The notes below the pieces were generated by a model. The model worked only from the letters and a program-made list of their open reading frames with translations. It searched no databases and had not been told where the DNA came from. Positions 1 to 10,334 of a stretch of DNA of 64,000 nt are shown here, one piece after another. Every line of letters begins with the position of its first letter. Positions within the stretch are counted from its first letter, which is position 1. This DNA comes from Bryopsis sp. KO-2023 (Eukaryota > Chlorophyta > Ulvophyceae > Bryopsidales > Bryopsidaceae): assembly GCA_030272585.1 (NCBI GenBank), contig BSYQ01000002.1:868001-932000 (forward strand). Reading direction: 5' to 3'. A program made the translations under genes and the position numbers.

Positions 1-950
1 CCCAAAAAATGCTCACTCCCAATCTCAATTTGAAACGATCTCATGAGTTTCTTCTCAACCATGTCCCAAATATCCACCTTCCCATTATACGATCCAGTTG
101 CTATTCGATCACTATGGAGATCAAGACAGCTCTCCCAGCCTGAATATGGGTATTCATGCTTGCACTCTCCATCTGTGAGACTCCAAAGTTTCATTTTTCT
201 GTTAGAGGGGCTCAACACCCAATCTTCATGAACACAAAAAAGTTGGCCGATGCTTGAACATCCTCGAAGAATTCGAACACGTTTGCCTGTTGAGATATCC
301 CACCCTTGAAAACTATTATTGGACTTTGCAACAAACAAAACTTCCTTTGTGCTAGACCATGCCAAGACATGAGGAGAAATATATGCTCTTTTTTGTAGAC
401 GCATATAACACTCCCAAGTCCCTCGTCGCCACACCCGAATGTAATCATCATATCCATCGCTTGCTACCATGTCTCCAGCCTCAACAATGGATATCACGAC
501 TTCAGTGTGTGCCTCGAATTGGGATGATAAAACACGCCCCTCAATGTTCCACACACTTATGAGTCCCGCTCGGTCACCGCACAAAACCTCATCCTCGAGT
601 AAGCAAAGACAACAAGTCTCTTTTCCCGTTTTAAGAACCTTCACAATTTTTCTCATCCTCAAATCCAATATGTAGATGGAGGTCAAGCACTCTACTGCAA
701 TCAGATTTCCTCTCCTCTTGGAACATCTTGACGAACGGGGACCCAATTGAAGTGTGATGGGCTTCACATCCCCACACCTCCAAGACTTTTCCAACTCCAT
801 CTTTTTTTTCAAGGTGGGATCATCGACTGCAATCTTCCATGCTAAAGCAACACACGCACACTTTGCAACCTCTTTTGCTGGGAGAGGTGCCAGAATCTGA
901 GTGATGAGATCGGAATGTAAGTCCCATCGATGTCGTCTTTTGGACTCCAT
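1..950 (-). CDS. F-box/WD40 repeat protein, C-terminus beyond window edge
   Basis: Reading the minus strand from the ATG at 948-950 gives about 316 codons without a stop up to the window edge, so this is an intact gene cut by the window. Residues 8-55 look like an F-box (RWDLHSDLITQILAPLP, then a conserved CVAxAWKIAVDDPTL stretch). The rest is a degenerate WD40 propeller with blade ends such as ISVWNIEG, IRVWRRG, FQGWDIST, MKLWSLTD and VDIWDMVE. F-box/WD40 proteins are normally substrate receptors of SCF ubiquitin ligases; the substrate here is unknown. It is a close paralogue of the gene at 48433-49455. A likely 5'-UTR intron lies at 965-1214, with donor GTAAGTCC and acceptor TTTTTTTCTCCCTTCCAG. 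Confidence 0.88.
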   Translation of the reverse strand, partial: MESKRRHRWDLHSDLITQILAPLPAKEVAKCACVALAWKIAVDDPTLKKKMELEKSWRCGDVKPITLQLGPRSSRCSKRRGNLIAVECLTSIYILDLRMRKIVKVLKTGKETCCLCLLEDEVLCGDRAGLISVWNIEGRVLSSQFEAHTEVVISIVEAGDMVASDGYDDYIRVWRRGTWECYMRLQKRAYISPHVLAWSSTKEVLFVAKSNNSFQGWDISTGKRVRILRGCSSIGQLFCVHEDWVLSPSNRKMKLWSLTDGECKHEYPYSGWESCLDLHSDRIATGSYNGKVDIWDMVEKKLMRSFQIEIGSEHFL

Positions 951-1320
951 TTTGCCCCCTCGTGCTGGAAGGGAGAAAAAAACCAATCACACATCATCCA
1001 TGATGATCCAGCCCTTACACAGTCTGTCGACGATAGAAGTCGGGCGACAGATTCAACCGTTTTTTAGCCTTCCCCCGATCGGTTGAAACCAACCAGAAAT
1101 ATTTCCAGAAAGTGTCGATGCGAGTGCGTCTTTTTGAACGGAAAAATATAGTTCTTCGACAAAACTTATAGGCCGATTTCACGCACTCTCCTCTTGACAA
1201 AAACAAGGACTTACTCCCCCCCCCTCCGCGAAAAAAAAACGACCCCGTCGTTATCCTGTGCAAGACGAGACGAAAACAATAACAAGATGATCGAGACCCG
1301 CTTTCTTCCGTACCCTGCCT

Positions 1321-1342
1321 TTTTCCCTTCGCTCAGGGAAAA
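1321..1342. promoter_or_regulatory. Conserved 8-bp-stem hairpin upstream of F-box/WD40 gene
   Basis: TTTTCCCT and AGGGAAAA flank a 6-nt loop, a perfect 8-bp inverted repeat. The same hairpin is kept at 49829-49850 upstream of the paralogue, in the same position relative to the presumed 5'-UTR intron donor. It could be a protein-binding palindrome in the promoter or an RNA hairpin in the first exon. Conservation may simply reflect the recent duplication, since the flanks are also nearly identical. Confidence 0.35.
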
Positions 1343-1349
1343 CGTAGTA

Positions 1350-3110
1350 ACAAAAAAACCGCCCACGCGACCGAAACCACCTTCTACTTTTCGGGAGTAT
1401 CGATCGAAAACCAGCCTGCAGTCGACTGGAATGAAAAACCCCATGCTAGCCAGCGCCTTTTGAGTCACTCGAAAAAGCCACGCAGCCAGCAAACGTGTCG
1501 AAAATGAAGGGACCCCACACCAACTCGCCTTAGCTCCTGAGACAATTATACTTAGGTAATCGTCGAGGAGGAGTCGGGAACATGTGGAGGAAGGAGATCA
1601 AAGCAATCAAGTAAAGCATCGACTGGGCAGTTCAGTATTTGGGTTGCTGCATGTACGTGTGAGTCGGATGGGCACATGACATAGTTTTGGATGATTTGTG
1701 TTGATTCCAACAATCTTTGTGTTGGGTTTAATGGTGCTTTTTTTTTTTCCAACCAACCAAAAATGTTACGAGACATGCCTGTAGCATCGGCTTCGATTCT
1801 TTTTGACTAGGTTTGTTTTGGTTGGGATGGAAGATGAGGGACTTTTCAAGAAACAGTGTATTGGTTGTAATTATTGAATTAACGCCTTTGTCATTCTCTT
1901 TGGAAGAGGGAGATCTCTAGTCAACAGGATTTGTTAGTATCAACTTAGCAAACAAAAAACATAGAGCCCTGATCTATCTTAGGTTGTCCTTAGCCATACA
2001 AAAACGTCCTCTTCAAAAAGTGTGGAGTTCGTTTTTGGTCTCTTGTCTTTTTCCTCGTCTTGGAGGCGCCCCTAAACCAATTCAGCACGTGGAAAACAAA
2101 ACATGATGGAAAAATGGATATTTGAGGGGAAAATTAAGCACCACCAGAAAGGTGGATAAGAAATAAAGACATAATGATCAACTCTACTTGAGTCGAGCAC
2201 CTTGGAGAGAGGGAAAAGTGTTGCATGTTGATCCTATCGCAGCACAAAAAAGAAAAAAAGAAAAGTGATCTTTTTACTATCAGTTTTGGCGACGCCCTGA
2301 TTTGGTGGTTCCAAGACACTTTTGACCCATGCCTGATGAGAATGAGTAATATCAAACCCGAAGTGCAGCAGTGGACGTGAAACCATGCTCGGTGCAAATC
2401 AAAATTTTATCGAACCACGGGAAGACGAGTGTTGTCCGAACAGAAAACAAACACCGCCGTCATTTCTGGAACAGAATGAAGCCAACCTCTTTATAAACTC
2501 TTCGCCAGGAACAGTGGGAAGTATTGCTACGTGGGTTTTGGAAGGTCGTTCTGTTTCTTTTTTTTTTCTTTTTTTTTTTTTTTCACCACGGTGTATTGAG
2601 ACTTGAATGAGTGGGCTTGAAATTTTCTTCTTCACTTTTTGTCTGTTTTAGTGCACAGAAAATATAAACCACTTCTGGAGGGCAAAGAATACGCACACAC
2701 AGCACAAGAGAAGCTCGAAATTCAAAATTGCAAAGAGTAAAATAGGGAGTAGGAAGAATAAGGCAGAATGGGTGTGAATACCTGTCACCCCAAAACAAGG
2801 ATTCAAAAAAACCTATTCTCATGAAGGAAGAAACGGAGTTCGGATCCATCTTCACTCTTTTCTTTTTCTTATCAGAACGAATGGGTCGGGACTTTTTTCC
2901 CTTGGCGAGTCGAGAGCGGCCAATGGCTTCTTTCTCTCCGCCCGCCCCCCCCAAAAAGCTGAAACCCTTCCCAAGCAAATCTGCAACAGCACGCGAATTA
3001 GTCCCATGTCTCGATGGGCGCCCGCCTCTCCTGGCCTGAAAAAACATAGTCCAGGAAACCATCCCAACCCGCAGAGCAAGCTTTGCACCAGCCCTCCTGG
3101 TCTATAGTGT
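1350..3110. other. Intergenic, AT-rich, duplicated; no gene seen
   Basis: No reading frame here has the codon texture or motifs of a gene. The stretch is nearly repeated at about 49860-51600, so it belongs to the large segmental duplication. It contains homopolymer T runs near 2558-2583 and one truncated copy of the dispersed 50-bp element at 1749-1788. Confidence 0.5.
1749..1788 (+). repeat. Dispersed ~50-bp element, internally deleted copy
   Basis: CCAACCAACCAAAAATGTTA followed by CGAGACATGCC, then a jump to GTAGCATC. The full-length counterpart in the duplicate block is at 50260-50310, so the deletion arose after the duplication. Confidence 0.7.
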
Positions 3111-4020
3111 ATTGTGAATCACAATACCAACCAAAAATTGAATGTTCCTGGGTCGGGCATAGACGAGTATCACTCATCTCTGTTGTGGATAGGTGAACAC
3201 TGGAACAGAATCCACAGGAAGTATGGTGGACATTTTTATTTAATATTTATCTGAAATAATTTTAAGCCAGCACTTATCACTTAAAGCAACGAATTACTTG
3301 AGTATTTTTTGTTGCAACAGAGGCCTGGGCTGCTGCACATGTAGTAATGGCAAATTAATTGGTGGATGGATCTCAGAGTCGCAGGCAAACAAAGGGATCT
3401 GTCGAACCCAAACTTTTTCAAGAGTTGTGCTATCGAATGAGCGGTTAAATGAATTGGCCCTTGGATTGCATACCAGTATAAGATCAATTTCTGGGGGAGC
3501 TTTTCTTTTTACTTCTCTTCTTGTCTACAAATTCGAGTGAATTGCTCCTTCGATAAAAAAAAAGCTCCTTCGGTATAAAAAACCAAACGAAAGTTGAACG
3601 TTGCTTTTTCAAAGCAGAATTCGGTCAATCACTCCCAGCCTCAGAAATTGATGTATCATCTCAAAATCAGATTAGGGTTTAGGGTTTTTTCATCAACATC
3701 AAATTTTCATCATCGGCTGCGTAACTTTCGCTTGCTTTTGGCGGCAGGAACTCGACCAAGAAAAAAATCAACGAAATTCAATTCAATTGAAACCTCAAGC
3801 CACTGTTGGCACAAAAATTACATCATGACACTGCTCAATAAAATGAATGATAGATAAATTGAAATAGTCCAATAATAAAACCTAATTTTCCACTTGAAAT
3901 TTGCTCTAACTGGCCTACCAACCAGCCAAAAATATTACAAGACATGCCAGGCCAGATTCTAAACGTCTGATCATGGTGAACTGAATGAACTGACGCCCAT
4001 AGTCAGGAAATACAAAAACA
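3110..4020 (+). repeat. ~900-bp repeat block, copy 1 of 3
   Basis: This block, which begins near an AGTATCACTCATCTCTGTTG motif and ends near a CGTCTGATCATGGTGAACTG motif, recurs at about 17000-17870 and 51740-52740. A shorter piece is at 42905-42985. It contains a telomere-like ATTAGGGTTTAGGG at 3671-3684 and a dispersed 50-bp element near its right end. No convincing reading frame is shared by the three copies, so it is treated as non-coding duplicated DNA. Confidence 0.6.
3917..3958 (+). repeat. Dispersed ~50-bp element
   Basis: Matches the element through AATATTACAAGACATGCCAG and GCCAGA; its 3' end (TATAGCATC) is replaced by TTCTAAACG, as in the other copies of this 900-bp block. Confidence 0.8.
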
Positions 4021-4285
4021 CACAGTTTTCATCCTTTTCTCCTCCACGTCCTTGAAACGCTGCCCCGGGCCAGTTCTGGGTGGCTATTTGATAGGCGGCA
4101 CCAATCGGCAACCCACAGTCCAGATTCAGGGACTATTCACAAACCACCAAATACGGCGCTGCCAAAAAAATCAACCGCCACGCCCAACGGAATTGTTTAG
4201 ACGACGGAGACGATGGATATCGAGATTCACAAGGGCACCACAGCTTCGTTTGAACACAGAACCAAACCGCCCCTTGTTGGAGAAA

Positions 4286-5105
4286 TCAGGAGCGATCTCT
4301 TTGTGGGGAAACATAAGAAAAAACAATTAGAAAGAATCGTTTCAATCCGAGTACTCTTTTTCTGGTGTGAAGAGAACGAATAGGGCCTGTGCAGATAATA
4401 AGGGAAGTCTGGTGGCAAAGTCGATTCTGCCCCCGAATCAACACCCTCCTACTTTCCGGTTTGCGGGGACCGCATGATTGGAAAGTATCTGCGTCGTCAG
4501 ACCCACTGCCATTGGGTGAAAAAGTCTGACCAGGGTGGACTAGATCAACAGGTGCCCACCCCCTGGAAGAGGCCTGCACCCCTCCTCCAGCCCCACAAGG
4601 AGAACGTGTCGTGACAAAAAAGAAACGTTATAGAGCAGACGATGGTTGGCGTCCATGTCGCAACTCCGAAAAAATAAAAAACGGGCATCAACGCTTCTCA
4701 TCTGAACAAACTCGGCAACAGGTTACCAACACCACCAACATTTCTCAAAAAGGCACTTACGATACAGTTCGCTGACAGGTGGCCTCCCTGGATTCGGCAA
4801 CACACTCTCAACAAAAAAAATATCTGAACGCGCGTCTTGACTTGTGCAACCTCACGTTGGTGTATTTTTGAACGCCTCAGGAGTCAGACAATCAAGCTTT
4901 TCCAGAAGAACACGTTGCGCAGGATCAACTCCACTTCATGGTTAGCAATGGAGGTATTTGGGTCAACCTCAACTGAGTGCTTTCTTGCAAGAAAAAGAAC
5001 TTACAAGCCGCCATAAAGATCGAACGAGATTAGTAGGGGAAACAGGCGACTAACCTGGTGGACGCGGACGCCACGGCAATGATAACGATCTAGGCGGGCA
5101 TGGGG
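4286..5105 (-). other. Possible multi-exon gene, damaged copy
   Basis: Minus-strand segments keep reading-frame similarity to the duplicate at 52943-53750. One reads VDLVHPGQTFSPNGSGSDDA (about 4460-4560); another reads VDPNTSIANHEVELILR (about 4910-4980). In the duplicate the second segment is open for longer, and an upstream ATG begins a short hydrophobic run (MPAQIVIIAVASAS, 53713-53752). Here the matching ATG at about 5100 is followed after two codons by a TAG. This is therefore probably the non-functional copy of a small, possibly secreted, multi-exon gene. Exon joins could not be settled. Confidence 0.3.
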
Positions 5106-5618
5106 ACACTCAGACCGTTTTGCAAGATAAGCAGGCTAGCAAACAAAAGAACCGTTGTCAGTGAGTAACTGAGAAGTGCAGGGGTGGTGGAATACAAGCG
5201 CCGCCAATGTTTATGTATAGGGTGGCGCCACATCCAAAAAGCGTCCACAATGCCCAATTCGGCGCCTTTCTTGGTACGATCTTGACTTTTTGCCGTGAAT
5301 CTGCAAGATGGGGTATTGTTGAGTGGAAAGCACATCCACGGCCGTACTCCAGCGGGACTGACATCCAACCCTGCCCCACGTTGATCGATCTTGTTGATGA
5401 GAAACTGAAGCTCAAAGAACCATCCAGTCATTGGATCAGTTGAATAAAACAATGTCTCCTCAACAGAAGAAGAGATCTCTGCAGCGCTTTGTGGGGAAAA
5501 AAAATCGGGCTTCACACAACACCCTGCCTGAGAAGTTGAGCTCGTTTTCTGTGTCTGCTGCTTTTTTGGTTTGTCGTTAGGTCTGGCAAAACGAATTGCG
5601 GCTGAAACAAAAGATTGC

Positions 5619-5703
5619 TGCACAAGGTGGGGTTCGAACCCACGCGGAGACGAGCTCCATCAGGTCTTAAGTCTGACGCCTTGGACCACTCGGCCACTTG
5701 TGC
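5619..5703 (-). tRNA. tRNA-Leu (anticodon UAA)
   Basis: The minus strand folds as a class II tRNA. The 7-bp acceptor GCACAAG/CTTGTGC is perfect, the D arm is GCC...GGC, the anticodon loop CTTAAGA has UAA at positions 34-36, there is a long variable arm, and the T arm is GTGGG-TTCGAAC-CCCAC. The discriminator is A, as expected for Leu. There is no intron. One A-C mismatch closes the anticodon stem. CCA is not encoded, as usual in eukaryotes. An identical gene lies at 54288-54372 in the duplicated segment. Confidence 0.95.
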
Positions 5704-5991
5704 CCACAAAAATCATTGAGAATTTTTTATGATAATATCAAACGGGTAGCCGCAGAAAAACAAAGGACGATCAATGAGACCTAAAGTCTCAGTGACTCTA
5801 AATTACAAGCAAGAAAGGAGGAACAAATTGAGGTAGGCGTTCTTTTCAATTTGTTGGGGAGCCTATCGAGTAGTAGGACGATTCTGGCCGCGTTGACCTC
5901 CAGTGGGGTTCGCTGGCAAAACACCGCCGCCATTATGTAAGCGTTGATCCAAACAGTCACCACTAAGCTTGCATTCTCCACGAAATTCTGG

Positions 5992-6042
5992 TAACCAAAC
6001 AAAAATACTGCAAGATATGTCAGGCCAGAGCCAATAGCATCA
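5992..6042 (+). repeat. Dispersed ~50-bp element, diverged
   Basis: AACCAAACAAAAATACTGCA, then AGATATGTCAGGCCAGAGCC and AATAGCATC. Several substitutions relative to the consensus. It lies about 290 bp from the tRNA. Confidence 0.75.
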
Positions 6043-6324
6043 GGTCATACAAAGGAAAACCCTCAGCTTGCAAGGTTTATCTCTGGCAGTCAACAGGGCT
6101 GTGAACACAGACGTCTTCCTTGTTGAATCGTTTGGATGGGTCGATCCAGGTTCGTGAGGCTTGTAAAAGGCTTGATCTCTGTGGAACGCCTTGTCGAAAT
6201 CTCGGTCCACGGTCCACGAGTGTGGAGCACCAGCTTTTCTCACGCAATTGGTTTTTTGGCAAGTCGCAGAACTGACATTTGCTTAGTTCACCCTGCTCAT
6301 TTTGTTTTTCGTGACTATGATTAA

Positions 6325-6611
6325 GCCCAGTTACGGGTTGTCGAGTGGGGTAGCGCCCGCCTGTTGCCTGGTCGGGGACGGTTGAGTGTGGATCAAGGGG
6401 GCTCTTGGCTCCTGCATGTTTGCCAAGGGGCGGGTACGTTGCGCCGCCGGGCTGGACGCTGCAGTGGGTGATGAGTCGGACATAGCGCAAGGCGGGAAGC
6501 CGAGCAGCGATCACGGGCCGCCTGCCTCGGTGGAAGGACAGCGAATCAGAGCAGCGCACGGGGGTAACCAAAGACGAGAACTCCCAGAGACTAAGCTTAG
6601 TTGATTGTTCC
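6325..6611 (+). ncRNA. Signal recognition particle RNA (7SL-like) candidate
   Basis: A GC-rich island of about 285 nt stands out in AT-rich surroundings and ends just before TTTT at 6612-6615, a Pol III-type terminator. Its 5' part (6335-6400) parallels the SRP Alu domain: GGGTTGTC, then CGCCTGTTGCC, then a GGGGACGG / GTTGAG / GGATC order as in metazoan 7SL. At 6468-6514 GTGAT pairs with ATCAC around a stem CGC-AA-GGC, loop GGGAA, GCC-GAGCA-GCG. This matches the SRP54-binding helix 8 signature (GGAAG, then AGCAG on the 3' side). 7SL RNA is the scaffold of the particle that delivers signal-peptide proteins to the ER. The exact ends are uncertain. Confidence 0.6.
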
Positions 6612-6719
6612 TTTTCCACCGCTTCTTCAAGTGGTTCTTAAACACTTTTCTAGTGAAAGTTAGTGCCACAAGAGGTGGTTTTGTGATTCAGTGGGGGCAG
6701 ACGTCACCAAAACAGTATG

Positions 6720-7422
6720 CACACCCTAATTTGGAAGAAAGGTTGCTTTCCTAACGCATGACGCATTCTCTATCAGACCATGTGGGCTGCCGATGATTCT
6801 CAGGTCGAAAAGATGGTTTATTTTTTTTTTCAAAAAAAAAGGGTTTTTTTGCTTGTTACTATCGGTTTTCTTCCGATTCGATTCGGTGAGGACTTTCGTC
6901 GTACACATTGCGCGATCGGAACACGCTGCTCAGAGGGAAAAAAATTGGGGTCAGCGTCCTCCATTCGGAAAACGTTCGGCTTTTCCTTCCCGCCCAGGAA
7001 AAAAAAAGGTGTGGGTGGGTTTCAAGTCCTCTCGGTTTTTTTGTTGTCTGTTTTTCCTCTTGGCTGAAAGAAAACGACGGCCTTCTATGGGTCTGCTGTT
7101 TCCTTTGAGTGCGAAAAAGAGAACGTGTTGTTGACTCGCTCAATTCTCAGCGTCGACTCTTTTTTATGCTACTGATCGGCTCTGTGGTCGTTCGTCGACC
7201 ATTTTCAAAACAGGGGTTTTCAGAAATTTAAGTAATTCGATAAGATCATGTTGGTTTGGCTGTGGCTGTGATAAAGAATGTCTCAGAACAGTTTATTTGT
7301 CTTTCACTTGTTTTTCTACATCCACCTTTCCCCCCCAAAGAAAAAAAAATAAAAAGTTCAGGGGCTGTTTAGACATTGTTGATGCTACAATGTGCTGTAG
7401 GAATCAATTCTCAGGGGTGGCA
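6720..7422 (+). promoter_or_regulatory. Upstream region and 5'-UTR intron of F-box/WD40 gene
   Basis: This region is paralogous to the minus strand at about 23782-24420, upstream of the other F-box/WD40 gene of this subtype. Shared landmarks are CTCAGAGGGAAAAA, a GGAAAA...TTTTCC inverted repeat around CGTTCGGC (6968-6987), and AAGAAAACGACGGCC. The donor AAAG|GTGTGGGTGG at 7009 aligns with AAG|GTATGGGTGG in the paralogue, and the acceptor CAATTCTCAG ends at 7414, eight bases before the ATG. The inferred intron is 406 nt. Confidence 0.5.
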
Positions 7423-8487
7423 ATGGACCAAGTTCCAATTATTGAGTGGGATCTGCCCTTGAATATCATAAAGGGCATTCTTGAGAAAACCTCAAAAAGG
7501 GGTCTAGCAAGGTCTCGCTCTGTAGCGTCCACATGGTGGCAAGCAAGCGAGGACCCCCGATTGTCAGAAAAACTTCGAGGCGAGAAATTGTGGCGATCAA
7601 AGGAGGTTGTACCCATTGTGACTCTTAATTTGGGAGGAGTTTCCACCAGATGTGCAACAAAGAAAGATCACCTTATTGCAGTTGGTGGTAGTTTTTCTTT
7701 GGTCTATTGGAATACTCAAATTGGACCAGAAAGCTACGTGTCCTTGGATGCGGGCAATTGTGTGTTTTTTTCGGTCCAATTCATTGATAAAATGTTGTTG
7801 AGCGGGGACCACAAGGGAACTCTTTGTGCTTGGGATGTTGATACCTCCCATTCTTTGTTTCGAATCGATGCTCATGCAGACACTCTTTGTGCAATCGAGG
7901 AGCTTGGGGAAGAGGTAGCGACGGCGAGTGGTGATCACCTTATCAAACTTTGGGGAAAGGAAGATTGGGAGTGCAAAAACGTCTTGAGTGGACATCAAGA
8001 CGGGGTGAGAACGTTGTCCTCCGCTGATGATAAGAAGCGCTTGATCAGTGGCTCCTTTGATAACACAATCAGGATATGGGATGTTAAGGAAAGGACTTCC
8101 ATTCACGTGTTGCCTGGGAATTTTGGCGCGGTTCTTGAGGTATCTCGAGTTTTCAGAGGCTTGATAGCAAGTATCGCGAGTGATGAAGTTGTTCGTGTTT
8201 GGGATTTGAATGATAGGAGCCAAATAAGAGAATTTCAAGGGGAGGGGGGGGTTTCTTCTAGTATTGCGGTTGGTTGCGGTCGTGTTATATTAGCCTCTCC
8301 AAATGATGTCGTGAGTGTATGGGATCTGGAACAAGGGGATTGCATTCGAGAATTGGAGATGCCACCACATGCCTTGACTCCTATCAATATTGAAGATACT
8401 TGGTGTTGGGAATGGTTTTGGTGTGACGACAAGATGATAATTGGGGTCACTAGTTATGGGGCTTGCTTGACATGGGATTTTACATGA
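7423..8487 (+). CDS. F-box/WD40 repeat protein (second subtype)
   Basis: An intact 354-codon frame starts MDQVPIIEWDLPLNIIKGIL and ends CLTWDFT, stop TGA. Residues about 8-55 fit an F-box: LPLNIIKGILEKTSKRGLAR, then SVASTWWQASEDPRLSEKL. At least six WD40-type strand ends follow: LCAWDVD, IKLWGKED, IRIWDVKE, VRVWDLND, VSVWDLEQ and CLTWDF. This predicts an SCF ubiquitin-ligase receptor; its target is unknown. The start at 7423 is preferred over the in-frame ATG at 7390. The sequence before 7415 looks intronic and does not keep frame with the paralogue at 22753-23781, which is about 70% similar by eye. Confidence 0.88.
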   Translation: MDQVPIIEWDLPLNIIKGILEKTSKRGLARSRSVASTWWQASEDPRLSEKLRGEKLWRSKEVVPIVTLNLGGVSTRCATKKDHLIAVGGSFSLVYWNTQIGPESYVSLDAGNCVFFSVQFIDKMLLSGDHKGTLCAWDVDTSHSLFRIDAHADTLCAIEELGEEVATASGDHLIKLWGKEDWECKNVLSGHQDGVRTLSSADDKKRLISGSFDNTIRIWDVKERTSIHVLPGNFGAVLEVSRVFRGLIASIASDEVVRVWDLNDRSQIREFQGEGGVSSSIAVGCGRVILASPNDVVSVWDLEQGDCIRELEMPPHALTPINIEDTWCWEWFWCDDKMIIGVTSYGACLTWDFT

Positions 8488-9283
8488 GCGGAGGGATGTT
8501 ATTGAGGAGATAATTCCTGGTGGCTTTGTTGTGGTTCTGTGTGATTGGATAATCGGGAAGGGAGGAACACTTTTGCTTTTTTTGTGGTTGGGTGTCCTTG
8601 GGCTGTGGAAGATCAGGGTCATATTACATTTTTGGAATTCTTGTAGTTCTTGCAGATTTTATAAATTACAAAACTGATAATCGACATTGAAACATGAGAA
8701 TCGGTTTCATCGGCATCTTTGCATGTAATTTTGTTTGTTTGTTTGTTGATGGTGCATATGTTTAAATGGGGCTTTTTTGGTGCCTTTCCCGAAGTGTGGT
8801 GCTCCATGGATGAAAAGTCATAATTCTGGCCGTCTCCCTCACAAGGATCTTCTCTAGTTATTGTCGCAAATTTTCTTCCGAATTTTCTCCAAAGCTTGGT
8901 TCTTGACAAAGTGGAATGGATTCTTTCTCCCAAGCCTGGAGGGCTTCTTTCTTCTTTTTTCCCTTTGTTTTTGAATGCTATGGCATTTCTTGTAATATTT
9001 TGCTTCGGTTGGCTCTTTTTTTTTCTACAGTTGATGTTGCAGGCTTGTGCTTGTGCTTAAGAAAAAAGGAATTTTCTGCTTGTTTTTTCTATTTTTTGTT
9101 TTCTTTAAAATTCTCCGGTTGGTTTTCTTTTTTGAGAATCTATTTGGTGTTGTTCATGGATCCTTGGTGAAACCCAGCACCTTGGATGTGGAGAGAAGAA
9201 AAAAAGACAAAAATCAATCAATATTGCATGGCAACAGTCCAGGCCTCTAGTGCAACATAAACCCCCCCCAGCATACATAATCT

Positions 9284-9330
9284 TCCAACCAAAAATAGTA
9301 CAAGACATGCCAGGCCAGAGCCTTTTGCAT
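9284..9330 (+). repeat. Dispersed ~50-bp element
   Basis: CCAACCAAAAATAGTACAAG, then ACATGCCAGGCCAGAGCC, with TTTTGCAT at the 3' end. The duplicate block carries the same variant at 18287-18333. Confidence 0.85.
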
Positions 9331-9635
9331 GGGGGTCACACACTGTATACTATACAGAGAACTACCCCCCCCTCAAGCAAGGTCAGCCAGCATCATACTA
9401 AAGTTTTACACCAAAAAGAAAATCAAGTATTTTTCAAACAGCGACCCCATCTTTTTCTCATCATCATGCACCAACCGAGAAAAATAGGAAAGAACGCAGT
9501 GCGTCATCGAAAAAACACAGATCGCGCCTGGTCATGCCAAAATCGGCGCGAAATGTGTCGATAAAAATCGACGATCTCACAAAAAAATCGATAACGATAA
9601 ATCGATAAAATCGATAGCGTTCCTCCTTGCTTTCT

Positions 9636-9686
9636 CCAACCAACCCAAAATATTACAAGACTTGCCAGGCCAGAGCCTATAGCATC
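9636..9686 (+). repeat. Dispersed ~50-bp element
   Basis: Full-length copy ending TATAGCATC, 21 bp beyond the stop codon of the minus-strand Cys-rich gene, so it would lie in that gene's 3' UTR in antisense orientation. Confidence 0.85.
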
Positions 9687-9706
9687 ATCAGGGTTTTTGT
9701 GAAGTT

Positions 9707-10064
9707 TCAATAGTGGTGGTGTTTACTGCAGCAAATCTCGGCCTGGGTCGGAAAATGGCGAGCGTGCGACGGGAAGCCGCCTTCATCCAAGCACTTCACA
9801 ACGAGATCGTCGCATTCTGTTTCAGATTCGCAGTCAACGCACCACTCCTCGCTATGGCCTGAACGGGAAAAATTTGTTTGAAACCGACGTGGATTCGCCG
9901 TCTTCGCGCGGAAAATGGATTTTAAAAGAACCAAAAAAAGCGTCGGGCAAAAAGAGCCCCCTCTCTCTGCGCGGCGCACCTCCAGAAAAAACTACTGGAT
10001 TGGAAAACACCCCCACTGTCGAAGCTATGAGGACCAAGACAACGATCGCGATCGATTTCGACAT
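9707..10064 (-). CDS. Small secreted Cys-rich protein, two exons (member 1)
   Basis: Proposed join: 10064 down to 9980, then 9858 down to 9707 (78 aa). Exon 1 is a signal peptide, MSKSIAIVVLVLIASTVGVF, with cleavage likely near VFS|NP. It ends in phase 1 at GGAG|GTGCGC. Exon 2 enters in phase 1 after CCCGTTCAG and encodes WCVDC, a further pair of single Cys, a CLDEGG segment, then ICC and a His-rich tail HHHY before TGA. Three sister genes in this window share the MSK-type leader, the phase-1 join and the WCxxC...C...GG...CC pattern, which is the main evidence for the join. The intron is 121 nt. No known family is recognised; six Cys suggest a disulfide-bonded extracellular peptide. Confidence 0.7.
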
Positions 10065-10284
10065 GGCGGCGCACGCCGTCCCCTTTACTTTTTCACCCTG
10101 GTGATTCCGTCAGGATTGAACACCAGCCTCGCAAATTTTTTCGAGAGAAAAAAGACGACAGGAAACCTCCCCCGAGTAAAACGGTCGGCAAGACTTCTCC
10201 AATCGCTTTTTCTTAGGGATTGAGTTGACGGGTTTTTTGGTTCACGTGATCCTTGGATTGCCCATCACCACCCCTTGAAATCAC

Positions 10285-10331
10285 CCAACCAAAAAAATCA
10301 CAAGACATGCCAGGCCAGAGCCTATAGCATC
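10285..10331 (+). repeat. Dispersed ~50-bp element
   Basis: CCAACCAAAAAAATCACAAG, then ACATGCCAGGCCAGAGCC and TATAGCATC, about 220 bp upstream of the member 1 start codon. Confidence 0.85.
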
Positions 10332-10334
10332 AGG

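Larger units (their letters stand above)
8810..9700 (+). repeat. ~850-bp duplicated block, copy 1 of 2
   Basis: The block from the CGTCTCCCTCACAAGGATCT motif to the dispersed elements recurs at 17870-18655, including the two 50-bp elements and a GTCGATAAAAATCGACGATC palindrome in the same order. No gene is recognisable. In the second copy it is fused directly to the end of the 900-bp repeat block, showing mosaic rearrangement. Confidence 0.6.

Noticed and set aside
212..457. 81-codon minus frames ending MKIGC at 212-457 and 48717-48962
   Set aside because: Both are alternative frames of the F-box/WD40 genes, conserved only because the true frame is conserved.
6077..6619. 180-codon minus-strand frame over the GC-rich island
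   Set aside because: It runs opposite to the SRP RNA candidate, has no domain, and is explained by GC-rich structured RNA sequence.
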